From Theocolax elegans (Eukaryota > Arthropoda > Insecta > Hymenoptera > Cerocephalidae), in assembly GCA_026168455.1 (NCBI GenBank), contig CM047427.1:45424558-45488557 (forward strand): 64,000 nucleotides of DNA, read 5' to 3'. Below, piece by piece: positions 33,166 to 45,185 of the stretch (positions are counted from its first letter, which is position 1; each line of letters opens with the position of its first letter). The position numbers and the translations under genes were made by a program. The notes below the pieces were generated by a model that worked only from the letters and a program-made list of their open reading frames with translations, was not told the origin of the DNA and made no database searches.

Positions 33166-34640
33166 TAATAAAAAATTAACTTACCAAAAATAGTAAAGTA
33201 CATATACTTACTAAATTGTAGTATTTTAGTTAACAACTTAATAATTTTGGATTATTTTAAACGGTTATAAATAGAACTTCACCTCCTAAAATTAATTTAT
33301 TTAATGACGAACGATCATCGCCAAAAGTCCTATGTCATTAATATTTTGTACTTTTAGAGTAATAAAACTTTCTTCTTAATTAAATTAATTTTTGTATTAG
33401 TTTTAAAGAATTATTTATAAAATTTTAGCGCTATATAAATAAAAACCTGTTTCTTCCATTTCTCCCGTGAGTCGTAATTTGCACCCTCTTTCAAAATTTG
33501 CGTTTTAAGGGGATGTCGGAGCTATAGCCTCCATCAAAAGCTGCTCGATCTCTCGGTTTCGAATGGCGCTGTAGTCAGGTGTCGATTTCTACGATAAACG
33601 TACTTAAAACATAAATTATAAATTTTACAGCTACATAGAGCTGTTGAAAGATACTTTCCTCCCTAGCTATGACTAAACTTAAGGTAATTATAATATTACT
33701 CTTGGAAGCAAATGTTTATTTTTTTAAAGAAATGTGAAATACGTCTCATATTCAATGAATCTATATCTGCCGTAATGCTACACGCAACGTATTTCACATT
33801 TCTTTAAAAAAATAAACATTTACTGCCAAGAGTAATATTACAATTACCTTAATTTTAGTTATAGCTAGGGGGGAAAGTATCTTTCAACAGCTCTATGTAG
33901 CTGTAAAATTTATAATTTATGTTTTAAGTACGTTTATCGTAGAAATCGACACCTGACTACAGCGCCATTCGAAACCGAGAGATCGAGCGGCTTTTGATGG
34001 AGGCTATAGCTCCGACATCCCCTTAATCCATAATTATATCCAATTCATTTTTACTATGCAGACCCCAAATATTTATTTTGATTATTATAAACAAATTCAT
34101 TTCTTAAATATCCTTCTGTTTCTAATAAATACATACTTGTTTATTTAAAATATTGTGTTATATAAATATAAATTATCTACATACTTATATATCCATACAA
34201 TTTTGAAATATTAATTTAAAAAATATTTAAATTAAATGCTCCTAAATTAATAGTTTTTGAAAATCTATTCTGTTAAAATTTGAATTTTCTTTTGCCTATA
34301 CTGTTTATAATAGAATTATCTTAAAAATGCAATAATTAATATATCTAATTTTTAACCCATTGTATATATCATATGGATATTTGGAAAAGTGTATGTTATA
34401 CTTATTTAATATTTATTTCATCTTCAAACAATTTTGCATCTGTATTTAAAGCATTACATTGAATTTTAGATCCGTTATTATTATTGAGTATACGTTTAAA
34501 AATTTAATGAGTTTTATCAAGAATGAGTAAACAAATACACATTCTTTCAAGTTATGTTCACAACTTTTTTTTTGCGCACGGAAAAAATACATATATTATG
34601 TATTCTTGAAAAAACAATTTTAAAATATATATATATTATA
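33166..34640. repeat. direct repeat, copy 1 (interrupted by a MITE)
   Basis: From ATTAACTTACCAAAAATAG to the GCGCACGGAAAAAA and TATTCTTGAAAAAACA segment it matches 35567-36485 in the same orientation. Copy 1 is longer only because of the 514-bp TTAA element at 33509-34022. No coding content. Confidence 0.8.
33505..34026. mobile_element. piggyBac-type MITE with long inverted arms, copy 1
   Basis: Element 33509-34022 (514 bp) starts GGGGATGTCGGAGC and ends with its complement. It is palindromic over most of its length (arms about 240 bp) and flanked by TTAA on both sides (33505-33508, 34023-34026). The unoccupied site is preserved in the second direct repeat at 35884-35887, which proves the TTAA target. 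Second copy at 60402-60915. Confidence 0.92.
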
Positions 34641-34701
34641 TAAATATTACGCCGCACGCAGACACACCCACATACATACATACATATATATACATATATA
34701 T

Positions 34702-35545
34702 GGTCTATTTCACGTCAAGTGGTACGATGAAAATTTTAAATCACTCCAAAATTTGAGAACAGGCTGGAAACATCTTCCAGAATATACAAAAAAAATTTAA
34801 GTGTTAAAAATAATTTGCTTAAGAGTTATTCGACCATGAAAAGTGGAAATTTTTCAATTGTTTAGAAAAATTTCTATTTTTAAAGCCATTTATCTCAAAA
34901 TCTGTTGATTTTTTTGAAAAAACATTACAAACAACTGTTGTTTAAATTAATCTTTAGAACTTATCTACCCTGGTTACATTTCTTAATTTTAAAATCTCGA
35001 AGAGGTAGAACACCCGGACAAAAAATTCACAAAAATTAACATGGTATTTCCCATTTAAATTTTTTAAAAAATTTGGTGTTTCTTTAAATTATCATAACTT
35101 TTTACAGAATTGAAGGCCATAAAAATGCTACAGACCATTTGAAATGTATTGCTCCAAACTTTCTTTTAGACTTTTGGATAAAAAAATCAATTGTGGCGCA
35201 CTTACCCTTTTTTTAAGTTGAATATTGACATGTAGTTTAAGTAATATTGACCTTGAGATTAGAAATTCTAATCCAGAAAAGTAAATTCTACATATAATTA
35301 GCAACGAATGTTACATATAATGTTGTATAGTGAAAGTTGATAGATTTTGGGTTAAATAGCGATGAACCCAGTTGGTGCTGAAAAAAGCTGGAAAAAGTTC
35401 ACTTTTTGAGGTTAGCATAACTTTTGAGCTAGTAAATACCAGTACCTAAAAATTTTTTTCTGTATTCTGAAAAACGTTTGCAATGTGTACCCAAAATTTG
35501 GTGCATTCTAAAATTTTGATCGTACCACTTCACGTGGAATACCCC
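34702..35545. mobile_element. MITE-A, longest copy
   Basis: 844 bp with imperfect inverted ends: GGTCTATTTCACGTCAAGTG then GTACGAT; the reversed right end is GGGGTATTCCACGTGAAGTG then GTACGAT. Flanked by AT/TA microsatellite sequence on both sides. Non-coding. Related pieces are at 6655-7060, 8460-8980, 56338-56374 and 56489-56992. Confidence 0.85.
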
Positions 35546-35566
35546 ATATGTATGGTAATGAACAAT

Positions 35567-36485
35567 TAACTTACCAAAAATAGTAAAGTGCATATACTTA
35601 ATTGTAGTATTTAGTAAAAACCTATTAAAATTTTAGATTATTTTAAACGGATCTAAATAGAACTTTACCTCCTAAAATTAATTTATTTAAATCATCGCCA
35701 AGAGTTCTATATGTCATTAATATTTTGTACTTTTAGAGTAATAAAACATTCTTCTTAATTAAATTAATTTTTGTATTAGTTTTAAAGAATTATTTATAAT
35801 ATTTTAGCGGTATATAAATAAAAACCTGTTTCTTCCATTTCTCCCGTAATTCGTAATTTGCACCCTCTTTCAAAATTTGCGTTTTAATCCATAATTATAT
35901 CCAATTTATTTTTCCCTTTAGTAACAGAGCCCATATATTTATTTTAATTATTATAAACAAAGGCATTCCTTAAATAACCTTTTGTTTCTAATAAATACAT
36001 ACTTGTTCATTTAAAATATTGTTTTATATAAATATACGTAATCTACTTACTTATATATCCATACAATTTTTAAATTTGATTTGAATAATATTTAAATTAG
36101 ATACTACTAAAATAATAATTTTCGAAAAACTTTTGAAATGTAATTCGTATTTTATATTGCCATTGTTAAAATTTGAATTTTCTTTTGCCATTACAGTTTA
36201 TAATAGAATTATCTTAAAAATGCAATAATTAATGTATTTAATTTTTAATTTATTGTATATTTCACATATAGATATTTAGAAAAGTGTATGTTATACTTGA
36301 TTAATATTTATTTTATCTTCGAAAAATTGTGCATATTTTTAAAAACATTACATTAAATTTTAGGTCCGTTTTTATTTTATGAGTTTTATCAGGAATAAGT
36401 AAACTAATACACATTCTTTCAAGTTATATTCACAACTTTTTTTTGCGCACGGAAAAAAAACATATATTATCTATTCTTGAAAAAA
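35567..36485. repeat. direct repeat, copy 2
   Basis: Same-orientation partner of 33166-34640 without the TTAA element; it carries the empty insertion site at 35884-35887. Its right end runs into the CA microsatellite. Confidence 0.8.
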
Positions 36486-36498
36486 CAAATAACACGTA

Positions 36499-36573
36499 CA
36501 CACACACACACACGCACACGCACACGCACACACACACACACACACACACGCACACACAAACACACACTCACAC

Positions 36574-36641
<68 letters not shown>

Positions 36642-36700
36642 ACACACATACACACACACACACACACGCGCGCGCACGCTCGCGCGCACACACATACACA
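36499..36700. repeat. (CA)n microsatellite with CG-rich tail
   Basis: A long CA run with scattered ATAC and ACGC variants, ending in GCGCGCGCACGCTCGCGCGC. Followed by a TATATATGTCAT/AACATAT-type array to 36806. Duplicated at 38247-38450. ORFs here are repeat artefacts. Confidence 0.95.
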
Positions 36701-36828
36701 CTTATATATATGTCATATATATAACATATATATAACATATATATATAACATATATATAACATATATATGACATATATATGACATATATATAAAACATATA
36801 TATATATGTTGAATTCTGAATTCTTAGA

Positions 36829-36853
36829 CACGGCGGCGGCGGCGGCGGCGGCG
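36829..36853. repeat. (CGG)n tract
   Basis: About eight CGG/GGC triplets just before the LTR, repeated at 38575-38600 in the duplicated copy. Confidence 0.9.
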
Positions 36854-36888
36854 AAATATTTATATATTATAGAGATATATATATATAT

Positions 36889-37711
36889 TATAACGGTAAG
36901 CTAGTTACCGGTCAGGTGAGTAACCGAAAAGACTATTGACATTGATGCGCGCGAAGGGAACGCGCGCGAGTATCGTGCGCGGGGGAGTAACTAGAAGGAG
37001 TTCGCGCGCGCACGGCAACAACATTGTGTTGACAACTGCCGAAAGATTTTTAACGATAAAAGTGTATAGAAAGATTGGTGCATTTAGTGTGTGGGTGTGA
37101 GGTTTTCTCCCCACCAATCTCCACGTCGGTGTGCAGAGCAGCACGTCCCACAGGGAGTGAGAGAAGGAAGCCAAGAGTCGACTGCCTTCCCGACCGTTGG
37201 AGCGAGAGAGAGAGAGAGATAAGCACGAGGACGAGCTATCTCTCCGTTGCCCAGTCGTTTCCCGCCGAGGCGAGATATTTAGTTACGCGGTAAGTGGTGC
37301 ACCACGTTTAGACCCGTGTGTCCGTCTAATATTTCGTGTCCCGATTTACCTGGTACGGTCCAGGTGAGAAAGCGTTCCTCTTTTTCCCCCTCTTCTGACA
37401 AATCCCGTCCGGATAGACAGGTCGGTGGTTCGCGGGAGTCACTTCACGAGAGATCATTCCCGCATCGGTTGCTCGTAACTCGTTAGTTAATAGGTTTTAA
37501 CTACTTGTTTTCGCGCTGACCGCGGGGGTAGTCATCGGTACGATTTCCCGTAAATTGTTAACGTTGATTTACAGTTAATTTGTTAATATTTAATTGTTTA
37601 TTTAATAAATTGACTCGGCGAGACAATCTTTCTCGCCGATTAACGTAAAATATCGATTGTTGATAGTGTTTTAACCGGTTACTGTCATATCCTACGAATA
37701 CCGCCTTCTCA
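36889..37711 (+). repeat. LTR of Ty3/gypsy element 4, copy 1 (3' part missing)
   Basis: From TATAACGGTAAGC to CCTACGAATACCGCCTTCTC it matches the solo LTR at 62251-63374 over its first 900 or so bases. It then jumps straight into gag-like sequence, so the LTR end, primer-binding site and gag start are deleted. The duplicated copy is at 38633-39453. Confidence 0.8.
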
Positions 37712-38093
37712 GCCAGCAACAACGCACTAGCGCCCATCAGACAAAGCCTGATGGAGCTTGGTAGTGGGGGAATGCGCGCGAATCCCAGAGGATTACTCAA
37801 GCGCGCAGCTCGCCAAACAAGAATCGGACATTCTCAACACCAAGCTTCTCTACGTCAAGGAGGTTGAATGGAACACTTCGGGACGTCGGCGGCATTGTTA
37901 GGAAGTGGCAGGTCAAGTTCTCTGGCGACAAGAGCCATAGCATCGACGCCTTCCTAACCAGGATCGAGGATTGCAGGATCCTGGCCAACCTGTCAGAGGA
38001 CGAGTTACTGCCGTCACTCGTGGCACTTGACAGACACTGCCGTCATGGTACCAGAACGAGAAACACAAGTGGCACTCCTGGCAAGATTTCGTG
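37712..38093 (+). pseudogene. Ty3/gypsy element 4, partial gag from the duplication
   Basis: Encodes LRDVGGIVRKWQVKFSGDKS and ILANLSEDELLPSLVAL, like the gag at 17222-17440, then breaks at the duplication junction. It has two 2-nt losses relative to the second copy. At 38082-38084 it keeps a CAA (Gln) codon where the second copy has TAA. Confidence 0.8.
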
Positions 38094-38243
38094 ACATTAC
38101 ATTAAATTTTAGGTCCGTTTTTATTTTATGAGTTTTATCAGGAATAAGTAAACTAATACACATTCTTTCAAGTTATATTCACAACTTTTTTTTGCGCACG
38201 GAAAAAAAACATATATTATCTATTCTTGAAAAAACAAATAACA

Positions 38244-38292
<49 letters not shown>

Positions 38293-38324
38293 ACACACAC
38301 ACACACACACATACACACACACAC

Positions 38325-38392
<68 letters not shown>

Positions 38393-38632
38393 ACACACAT
38401 ACACACACACACACACACGCGCGCGCACGCTCGCGCGCACACACATACACACTTATATATATGTCATATATATAACATATATATAACATATATATAACAT
38501 ATATAACTATATATGACATATATATGACATATATATAAAACATATATATATATGTTGAATTCTGAATTCTTAGACACGGCGGCGGCGGCGGCGGCGGCGA
38601 AATATTTATATATTATAGAGATATATATATAT

Positions 38633-39453
38633 TATAACGGTAAGCTAGTTACCGGTCAGGTGAGTAACCGAAAAGACTATTGACATTGATGCGCGCGAAG
38701 GGAACGCGCGCGAGTATCGTGCGCGGGGGAGTAACTAGAAGGAGTTCGCGCGCGCACGGCAACAACATTGTGTTGACAACTGCCGAAAGATTTTTAACGA
38801 TAAAAGTGTATAGAAAGATTGGTGCATTTAGTGTGTGGGTGTGAGGTTTTCTCCCCACCAATCTCCACGTCGGTGTGCAGAGCAGCACGTCCCACAGGGA
38901 GTGAGAGAAGGAAGCCAAGAGTCGACTGCCTTCCCGACCGTTGGAGCGAGAGAGAGAGAGAGATAAGCACGAGGACGAGCTATCTCTCCGTTGCCCAGTC
39001 GTTTCCCGCCGAGGCGAGATATTTAGTTACGCGGTAAGTGGTGCACCACGTTTAGACCCGTGTGTCCGTCTAATATTTCGTGTCCCGATTTACCTGGTAC
39101 GGTCCAGGTGAGAAAGCGTTCCTCTTTTTCCCCCTCTTCTGACAAATCCCGTCCGGATAGACAGGTCGGTGGTTCGCGGGAGTCACTTCACGAGAGATCA
39201 TTCCCGCATCGGTTGCTCGTAACTCGTTAGTTAATAGGTTTTAACTACTTGTTTTCGCGCTGACCGCGGGGGTAGTCATCGGTACGATTTCCCGTAAATT
39301 GTTAACGTTGATTTACAGTTAATTTGTTAATATTTAATTGTTTATTTAATAAATTGACTCGGCGAGACAATCTTTCTCGCCGATTAACGTAAAATATCGA
39401 TTGTTGATAGTGTTTTACCGGTTACTGTCATATCCTACGAATACCGCCTTCTC
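38633..39453 (+). repeat. LTR of Ty3/gypsy element 4, duplicated copy
   Basis: Second copy of 36889-37711, part of the tandem duplication; one A is missing in the TTTTAACCGG segment (about 39418) compared with copy 1. Confidence 0.85.
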
Positions 39454-40236
39454 AGCCAGCAACAACGCACTAGCGCCCATCAGACAAAGCCTGATGGAGC
39501 TTGGTAGTGGGGGAATGCGCGCGAATCCCAGAGGATTACTCAAGCGCGCAGCTCGCCAAACAAGAATCGGACATTCTCAACACCAAGCTTCTCTACGTCA
39601 AGGAGGTTGAATGGAACACTTCGGGACGTCGGCGGCATTGTTAGGAAGTGGCAGGTCAAGTTCTCTGGCGACAAGAGCCATAGCATCGACGCCTTCCTAA
39701 CCAGGATCGAGGATTGCAGGATCCTGGCCAACCTGTCAGAGGACGAGTTACTGCCGTCACTCGTGGCACTTGTGACAGACACTGCCGTCATGTGGTACCA
39801 GAACGAGAAACACAAGTGGCACTCCTGGTAAGATTTCGTGACTACGGCTAAACGTTGGTACGGAATGAGCCAACGTTTCCAGCAAAGGATCATCGCCGAG
39901 TCCAACGCACGGACTCAAGGACCCGATGAACCGGTTAGGGACTATATGACGTGCTCTATCGCAATAATGCGAAAGATGGTCCCTACGCCGACTGAAGCGC
40001 AGCAGCTCGATCATTGGTATCGGAACATTCTGCCACAGCTTCAACGGCTGTTCAAGAGAGCAGAAGTGAGCTCAATTGAACAAATGCTGGACCTCGCCAC
40101 GGAAGCGGAGCAGACGATAGAAGGTGAGAAAGTATACCGACCACCATCTACGGAGGAAGGGTCTCTGCTTCCCGAAATGGCATATAAGCCGAAGCGGAAA
40201 AAAGGATCGCCGAAGGCTAAGGTAGCGGCCGCTTAG
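39454..40236 (+). pseudogene. Ty3/gypsy element 4, Gag capsid region
   Basis: The frame is continuous from about 39454 to 40236, interrupted only by a stop at 39829-39831 (TAA, CAA in the duplicate) and closed by TAG at 40234-40236, where the related Gag has Gln. Capsid-like motifs: LRDVGGIVRKWQVKFSGDKS, AKRWYGMSQRFQQRIIAESN, VRDYMTCSIAIMRKM, QLDHWYRNILPQLQRL. Related to the Gag at 16370-17725, but about 270 N-terminal residues are missing. Confidence 0.8.
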
Positions 40237-40686
40237 GTAAACTCAGCCAAACCAAGCGGGCCAGACGTCGTCGACCGCATCGTAAAGATGCTGGAGGATG
40301 CGCTGCGACCCATCATCTCTCAATTGGCGTCGACGACCCGACAGTTCCGTAGGACAAGCCCAAGGTCTGGCTCTCCAAAGAAAGGCTCGCCGGCCAGCCG
40401 ATCTCCGAAGAGTAGGAGGTTTGGTAGATCTAATGGCCCGAGCAAGAGCTTCGGACACCGGCAGGAGAAGAAGAGTGCTAGTCCACCAAGGGAAAAAGGG
40501 AAGGAACAGCCAAAAAAACGAATGGGCTCGACTTTTGATCCGACTAAGCCTCTTACCTGCGGTAGCTGCGGGAAAATTGGATATTCCCTCAGGTACTGTC
40601 CGGTGTGCTCGGGAAACGCCAAAGGGAGCGGTCAACCGGGACAAAAACCGCGACCCAAGAGCTTGAGTCCCCGCTGTCCCAGGTGA
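40237..40686 (+). pseudogene. Ty3/gypsy element 4, Gag nucleocapsid with four-Cys knuckle
   Basis: Same frame as the capsid part. A basic Ser/Lys/Arg-rich linker (RRTSPRSGSPKKGSPASRS) ends in CGSCGKIGYSLRYCPVCSGN, spacing CX2CX9CX2C, with Tyr at the usual His position. The matching arrangement at 18105-18160 argues that this is a family trait, not damage. Confidence 0.8.
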
Positions 40687-40799
40687 GTTTGGGACAGATC
40701 CGCTCCGACCGATAGGATGGTCGAGAGAGGAGCGGAAATGGGCCTCAAAAGGAGGAATAGTCCCAAGAAGCCAGCAGACCGACCTCATCCTATAAACCA

Positions 40800-42713
40800 G
40801 AGGATGAGAGTCGTTGGTGGCTTCTCGTGGAGATTGAGGGCTTTCGTATAAGAGCCTTATACGATCCCGGAGCCTCCACAACCGTGATGGGACCCAGCGG
40901 TCTGCAAATCGCCGCAGCATTGGGCAAGGAGCTCATTGTGGCGAACGTCGGACGCGTCAAGATGGCGGATGGTAGTTATCAACCGCTAAACGGTCATGTG
41001 ATCTTACCTTTCACTGTCGGAAATGAGACACGTGAAATAAGTGTAGCGATCATACCAAACCTTGACGCCGAATGCTACATAGGAGTAAATTTCGTACGAG
41101 CATTCAGAGCCATAATGGATCCGGATTGCGACCGCCTGTTCCTCAAGGACAGCAAGCAGCAGATCCACCTCGAAGTTGCTGGAATAGGGGGTATGGCCAC
41201 CCTCTCGTCCGCTGGGATAGCGGACGCAACTGAGGCGGAAAGGGAAGATCTGCGAGCGCTAGTAAGCAAAGTGCTGTCTAATACTTCGCCCAAAATCATG
41301 CGAACCCAACTCATCGAGCACTCGAATGAAGTGGGATCAGCTCGCCCAATAAAGCAGAAGTATTACTCGGTGTCGGAGAAGATCCAGGAGGAGATGCACC
41401 GGCAAGTCCGAGATATGCTAGATTTAAAGATCATAGAACCCTCAGGCAGCGGTTGGTGAAGCCCCGTGGTGATGGTACGCAAGGAGAACGGATCACGTCG
41501 GTTTTGCATTGACTTTAGGAAAGTCAATGCGCTGACGAAACCAGACGCTTATCCCCTCCCGTTCATGCAGGATATCTTGCGCAAGCTGAAGAAATATCAG
41601 TACATTAGTACTCTGGACATGAACTCAGCGTACCATCAAATACCTCTCCAGAAGGAATCGCGTCCTTATACGGCTTTCACAGTCCCGGGGATGGGGCTGT
41701 ATTAGTTTAAGCGGATGCCATACGGATTGGCATACGTCGGCGCGACCGTCCAATGCATGATTGACCAAGTTGTTGTTTCTGATATCGAGCCCAATGCCTT
41801 TTCTTACCTCGATGACATTATTATAGTCAGCGAGACATTTGAAGGGCATAAGAAATATCTCGAGATGGTGCTGAAAAGACTGATCGAAGCTAACTTGACA
41901 GTAAATAAAGACAAGTGTGTCTTTTGTCAAGATGAGGTGAGATATCTTGGCGTGCTGGTCAACAGGCATGGAATTCGTCCCGACCCAGCCAAGACAGAGC
42001 CTATAATGGTTTATCCGGCTCCCAAGAACCTCAAACAGCTTCGACGATTCCTCGGCATGGCGTCGTGGTATCGGCGTTTTATGCCGGATTACGCCACGAT
42101 TGCCGAGCCGCTTACCCGTCTCACAAAGAAGAACCAAGTGTTCGAGTGGTTAGATGAACAGGAACAAGCCTTTCAGCAGCTGAAGGCCCTGATCATGACT
42201 GCTCCAGTTCTTCAACGTCCCAGTGCAGATGGACTGTTTAGCCTGCACACGGATGCGAGCGATACCGCCATAGGAGCCGTGCTCGTCCAAGAGATAGACG
42301 GAGAGGAAAGAGTCATTGAGTTTGCCGGTCGCATTCTCACAGCACCCGAGAAGAATTATAGCGTTACGGAGAGGGAATGCTTGGCCGTGGTCTGGGCTAT
42401 TAATAAGTTCAGACCTTACATCGAAGGGTACCACTTCAAAGTGATAACGGACCATAGTAGTCTTCGCTGGTTGTGTAATATGAGAAATCCAACCAGCCGA
42501 CTAGCGAGATGCACTCTAGAGCTTCAAGCTCATGACTTTATCGTCGAGCACAGAAAAGGAGCTCTGCATCACGTTTCCGATGCCCTATCTCGCATGTATG
42601 AAGACGACGAGCCTACAGTAGCAGCAATGTCGTGGGCTCAAACTACTGAAGATCCTTGGTATCAAGACTGGATCAAGAACATTTCCGACAGACCTCGAGA
42701 TTTCCCCGACTGA
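40800..42713 (+). pseudogene. Ty3/gypsy element 4, protease, RT and RNase H
   Basis: One frame from 40827 to 42713, interrupted by stops at 41457-41459 (TGA), 41703-41705 (TAG at a Gln position) and 42711-42713 (TGA at a Trp position), with no frameshift. Protease: IRALYDPGASTTVMG (Asp-Pro-Gly instead of Asp-Ser/Thr-Gly) and CYIGVNFVRAF. RT: IIEPSGSGW, FCIDFRKVNALTK, YISTLDMNSAYHQIPL, RMPYGLAYVGATVQ, catalytic SYLDDIIIV, KQLRRFLGMASWYRRFM. RNase H: HTDASDTAIGAVL, TERECLAVVWAINKFRPYIE, VITDHSSLRWL, HRKGALHHVSDALSR. The RT active site is present, unlike in the related element at 18290-20858. Confidence 0.88.
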
Positions 42714-43840
42714 AAAATAGTTGGAGGAATACTATACATCTAACGCCCCGACTAGGAGTTAGAGAAAGTGATGGATGACGAGCAAACATGGAAGCTGGTC
42801 GTATCCGTAGAGAATCGTCACTCTTTTCTAGGAGAGTGTCACGACGATCCCTCAGCTGGCCATCTCGGAAGGGAAAAGACATTCGCCCGCGTGGCCCAAA
42901 ACTATTATTGGCCACGGTTCTACGCAGAAGTTGCGGATTACGTCAGGCGATGTCAAGTGTGCCAGCAATGTAAGGTCAAGCAACGTGCTCCTTCAGGGTT
43001 AATGGGTCACCGTCAATCGGACAGACCATGGCAGGTGGTATCAGGAAATATCACTGGCCCGCTTCCACGCTCTAGCCGAGGATACGAATACATCCTAGTA
43101 TTCCAGGATTTATTCACGCGCTGGATTGAAGCAATCGCGATAAGAAAAACTAACGCAAAGTCGATAGTCCGCGAGCTTCACGAACGAGTGACCAACCGGT
43201 TCGGCACCCCGGAAGTATTTCATTTGACAACGGGACCGAGTTTAAAAATAAACTCGTAGACGAATATCTCAAAACTAAGGGAGTGTATCATTCGACGACA
43301 CCCCCTTATCACGCACAGGCCAATCCTGTCGAGAGGGCCAATCGGACCCTTAAGACCATGGTGGCGTCGTATATCCAGGATAAGCACAGCGACTGGGACG
43401 ACAAGCTGCCAGAGTTAGTCTTTGCACTAAACACAGCGGTGCAAAGTTCTACTGGATGGAGCCCGGCTATGCTGAACTATTGTTGCCAACCTGAGGCGCC
43501 TAGTACAGCTCGTCGAGAGCAAGACCGGCTTGCCCAGCAACTGTTTGAGTTCCTTAGACTGCAGAATTGGAACGACAAAATCAAACAGTTGCCAAGACTG
43601 CACGAGAACGCAAATCGTCAGTCGGCTGCCAGTAAGGCCCGGCGAGCCGAAATCTTCAACTCACGACGAAGGCCAGCAGAATTCAAGGTAGGAGATCTGG
43701 TGTAGAAACGCAACCGGATCCTCTCGTCCAGCGCACAAGGTATCTTGGCTAAGCTTGCTCCGAAATACACAGGGCCATATCTAATCATCAGTAGGAAAGG
43801 TATGAATACATATGTCATACAAGATGATCAAGGGGACCAA
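42714..43840 (+). pseudogene. Ty3/gypsy element 4, integrase
   Basis: Continues in the pol frame with stops at 42739 and 42748, then the HHCC zinc domain (HSFLGECHDDPSAGH, RRCQVCQQCK). The first catalytic Asp of the core is Asn here (GNITGPL, where the related copy has GDITGPF). A run of A at about 43242 shifts the frame inside DNGTEF, and the reading continues at 43250 with TPPYHAQANPVERANRTLKT (catalytic Glu present). A TAG at 43703-43705 lies in KVGDLV. The C-terminal GPY-like end follows to about 43860. The segment from 43131 on is tandemly duplicated. Confidence 0.85.
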
Positions 43841-44210
43841 GAAACTCTCATATCGAGCATTTAAATAGATACGTCCCAGAAAATGATGCCGGATCAACCG
43901 ATGAAGAGCAACCTGCGAGATCTCAATCGCCGAGGGACCAACAGGTGAAGTGCGACCCACCTGTAGCGAGCGAAGCCTCCCCTGCGAGGGAGTATAATGC
44001 GAGCGAGTCACCTAGCGTTGGGACTAGTCTAGTGGTCGTCCCCGGAAAGCGAATGCGACCGAGCGACGCCGATCCCCAGTAAGACAGCATATCGATGCGC
44101 AGCCAGAAACTGTTCCCCTTAGACGAGGACGAGGGCGTACTCGTGGATCTAAATCCAAATAAAGAACAGTATCGTTTGGAACGATGGGCCATAATCTGAG
44201 ATCGTGATTT

Positions 44211-44457
44211 TTGTTGCAGATGATCATCGAGGTTGAGCAGGAAGCCCTGGAGTTCCTCCTAGCCAGGATGATCGCCACCCTGGCCAGCCACGGCGAGATG
44301 CAGACGGCGGACGTTCTGTCTGCAGTAATTGCTGCCGTAGATCATTGGCAGCAACAGCTCCAGGAGGAGCATCGCCGTGGCCAGGAGGATATCGCCGCCG
44401 TCGTTCTGGAAGAGGTCCTGGAGGATGGCCAAGGCCAGGACACGGCCTACGTAGCAA
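44211..44457 (+). pseudogene. element 4 accessory ORF, first copy, cut by the duplication
   Basis: Encodes MIIEVEQEALEFLLARMIAT and on to QGQDTAYVA, identical to the start of the ORF at 45542, then fuses to integrase sequence at the duplication junction. Preceded by TTTTTGTTGCAG. Confidence 0.7.
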
Positions 44458-44458
44458 T

Positions 44459-45185
44459 CCCGATAAGAAAAGCTAACGCAAAGTCGATAGTCCGCGAGCT
44501 TCACGAACGAGTGATTAACCGGTTCGGCACCCCGGAAGTATTTCATTTGACAACGGGACCGAGTTTAAAATAAACTCGTAGACGAATATCTCAAAACTAA
44601 GGGAGTGTATCATTCGACGACACCCCCTTATCACGCACAGGCCAATCCTGTCGAGAGGGCCAATCGGACCCTTAAGACCATGGTGGCGTCGTATATCCAG
44701 GATAAGCACAGCGACTGGGACGACAAGCTGCCAGAGTTAGTCTTTGCACTAAACACAGCGGTGCAAAGTTCTACTGGATGGAGCCCGGCTATGCTGAACT
44801 ATTGTTGCCAACCTGAGGCGCCTAGTACAGCTCGTCGAGAGCAAGACCGGCTTGCCCAGCAACTGTTTGAGTTCCTTAGACTGCAGAATTGGAACGACAA
44901 AATCAAACAGTTGCCAAGACTGCACGAGAACGCAAATCGTCAGTCGGCTGCCAGTAAGGCCCGGCGAGCCGAAATCTTCAACTCACGACGAAGGCCAGCA
45001 GAATTCAAGGTAGGAGATCTGGTGTAGAAACGCAACCGGATCCTCTCGTCCAGCGCACAAGGTATCTTGGCTAAGCTTGCTCCGAAATACACAGGGCCAT
45101 ATCTAATCATCAGTAGGAAAGGTATGAATACATATGTCATACAAGATGATCAAGGGGACCAAGAAACTCTCATATCGAGCATTTA
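44459..45185 (+). pseudogene. Ty3/gypsy element 4, duplicated integrase C-terminal part
   Basis: Second copy of 43137-43863: AKSIVRELHERVINRFGTPE, then after a frame change TPPYHAQANPVERANRTLKT and the TAG at 45025-45027 in KVGDLV. Same decay marks as copy 1, so most stops predate the duplication. Confidence 0.85.

Larger units (their letters stand above)
36345..39842. repeat. 1.75-kb tandem duplication (two copies)
   Basis: Copy 1 is 36345-38093 and copy 2 is 38094-39842. Both contain the CA microsatellite, a CGG tract, the element-4 LTR and the start of gag. The junction at about 38091-38096 joins gag (GATTTCGTGAC) to ATTACATT, with a 2-4 base overlap. The copies differ mainly in microsatellite length and a few 1-2 nt indels (38030 and 38048 region), so the event is recent or an assembly artefact. 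Confidence 0.9.

Noticed and set aside
36443..36831. Long ORFs of His-Thr or Val-Cys repeats on both strands (also 38179-38543)
   Set aside because: They are translations of the CA microsatellite, not genes.
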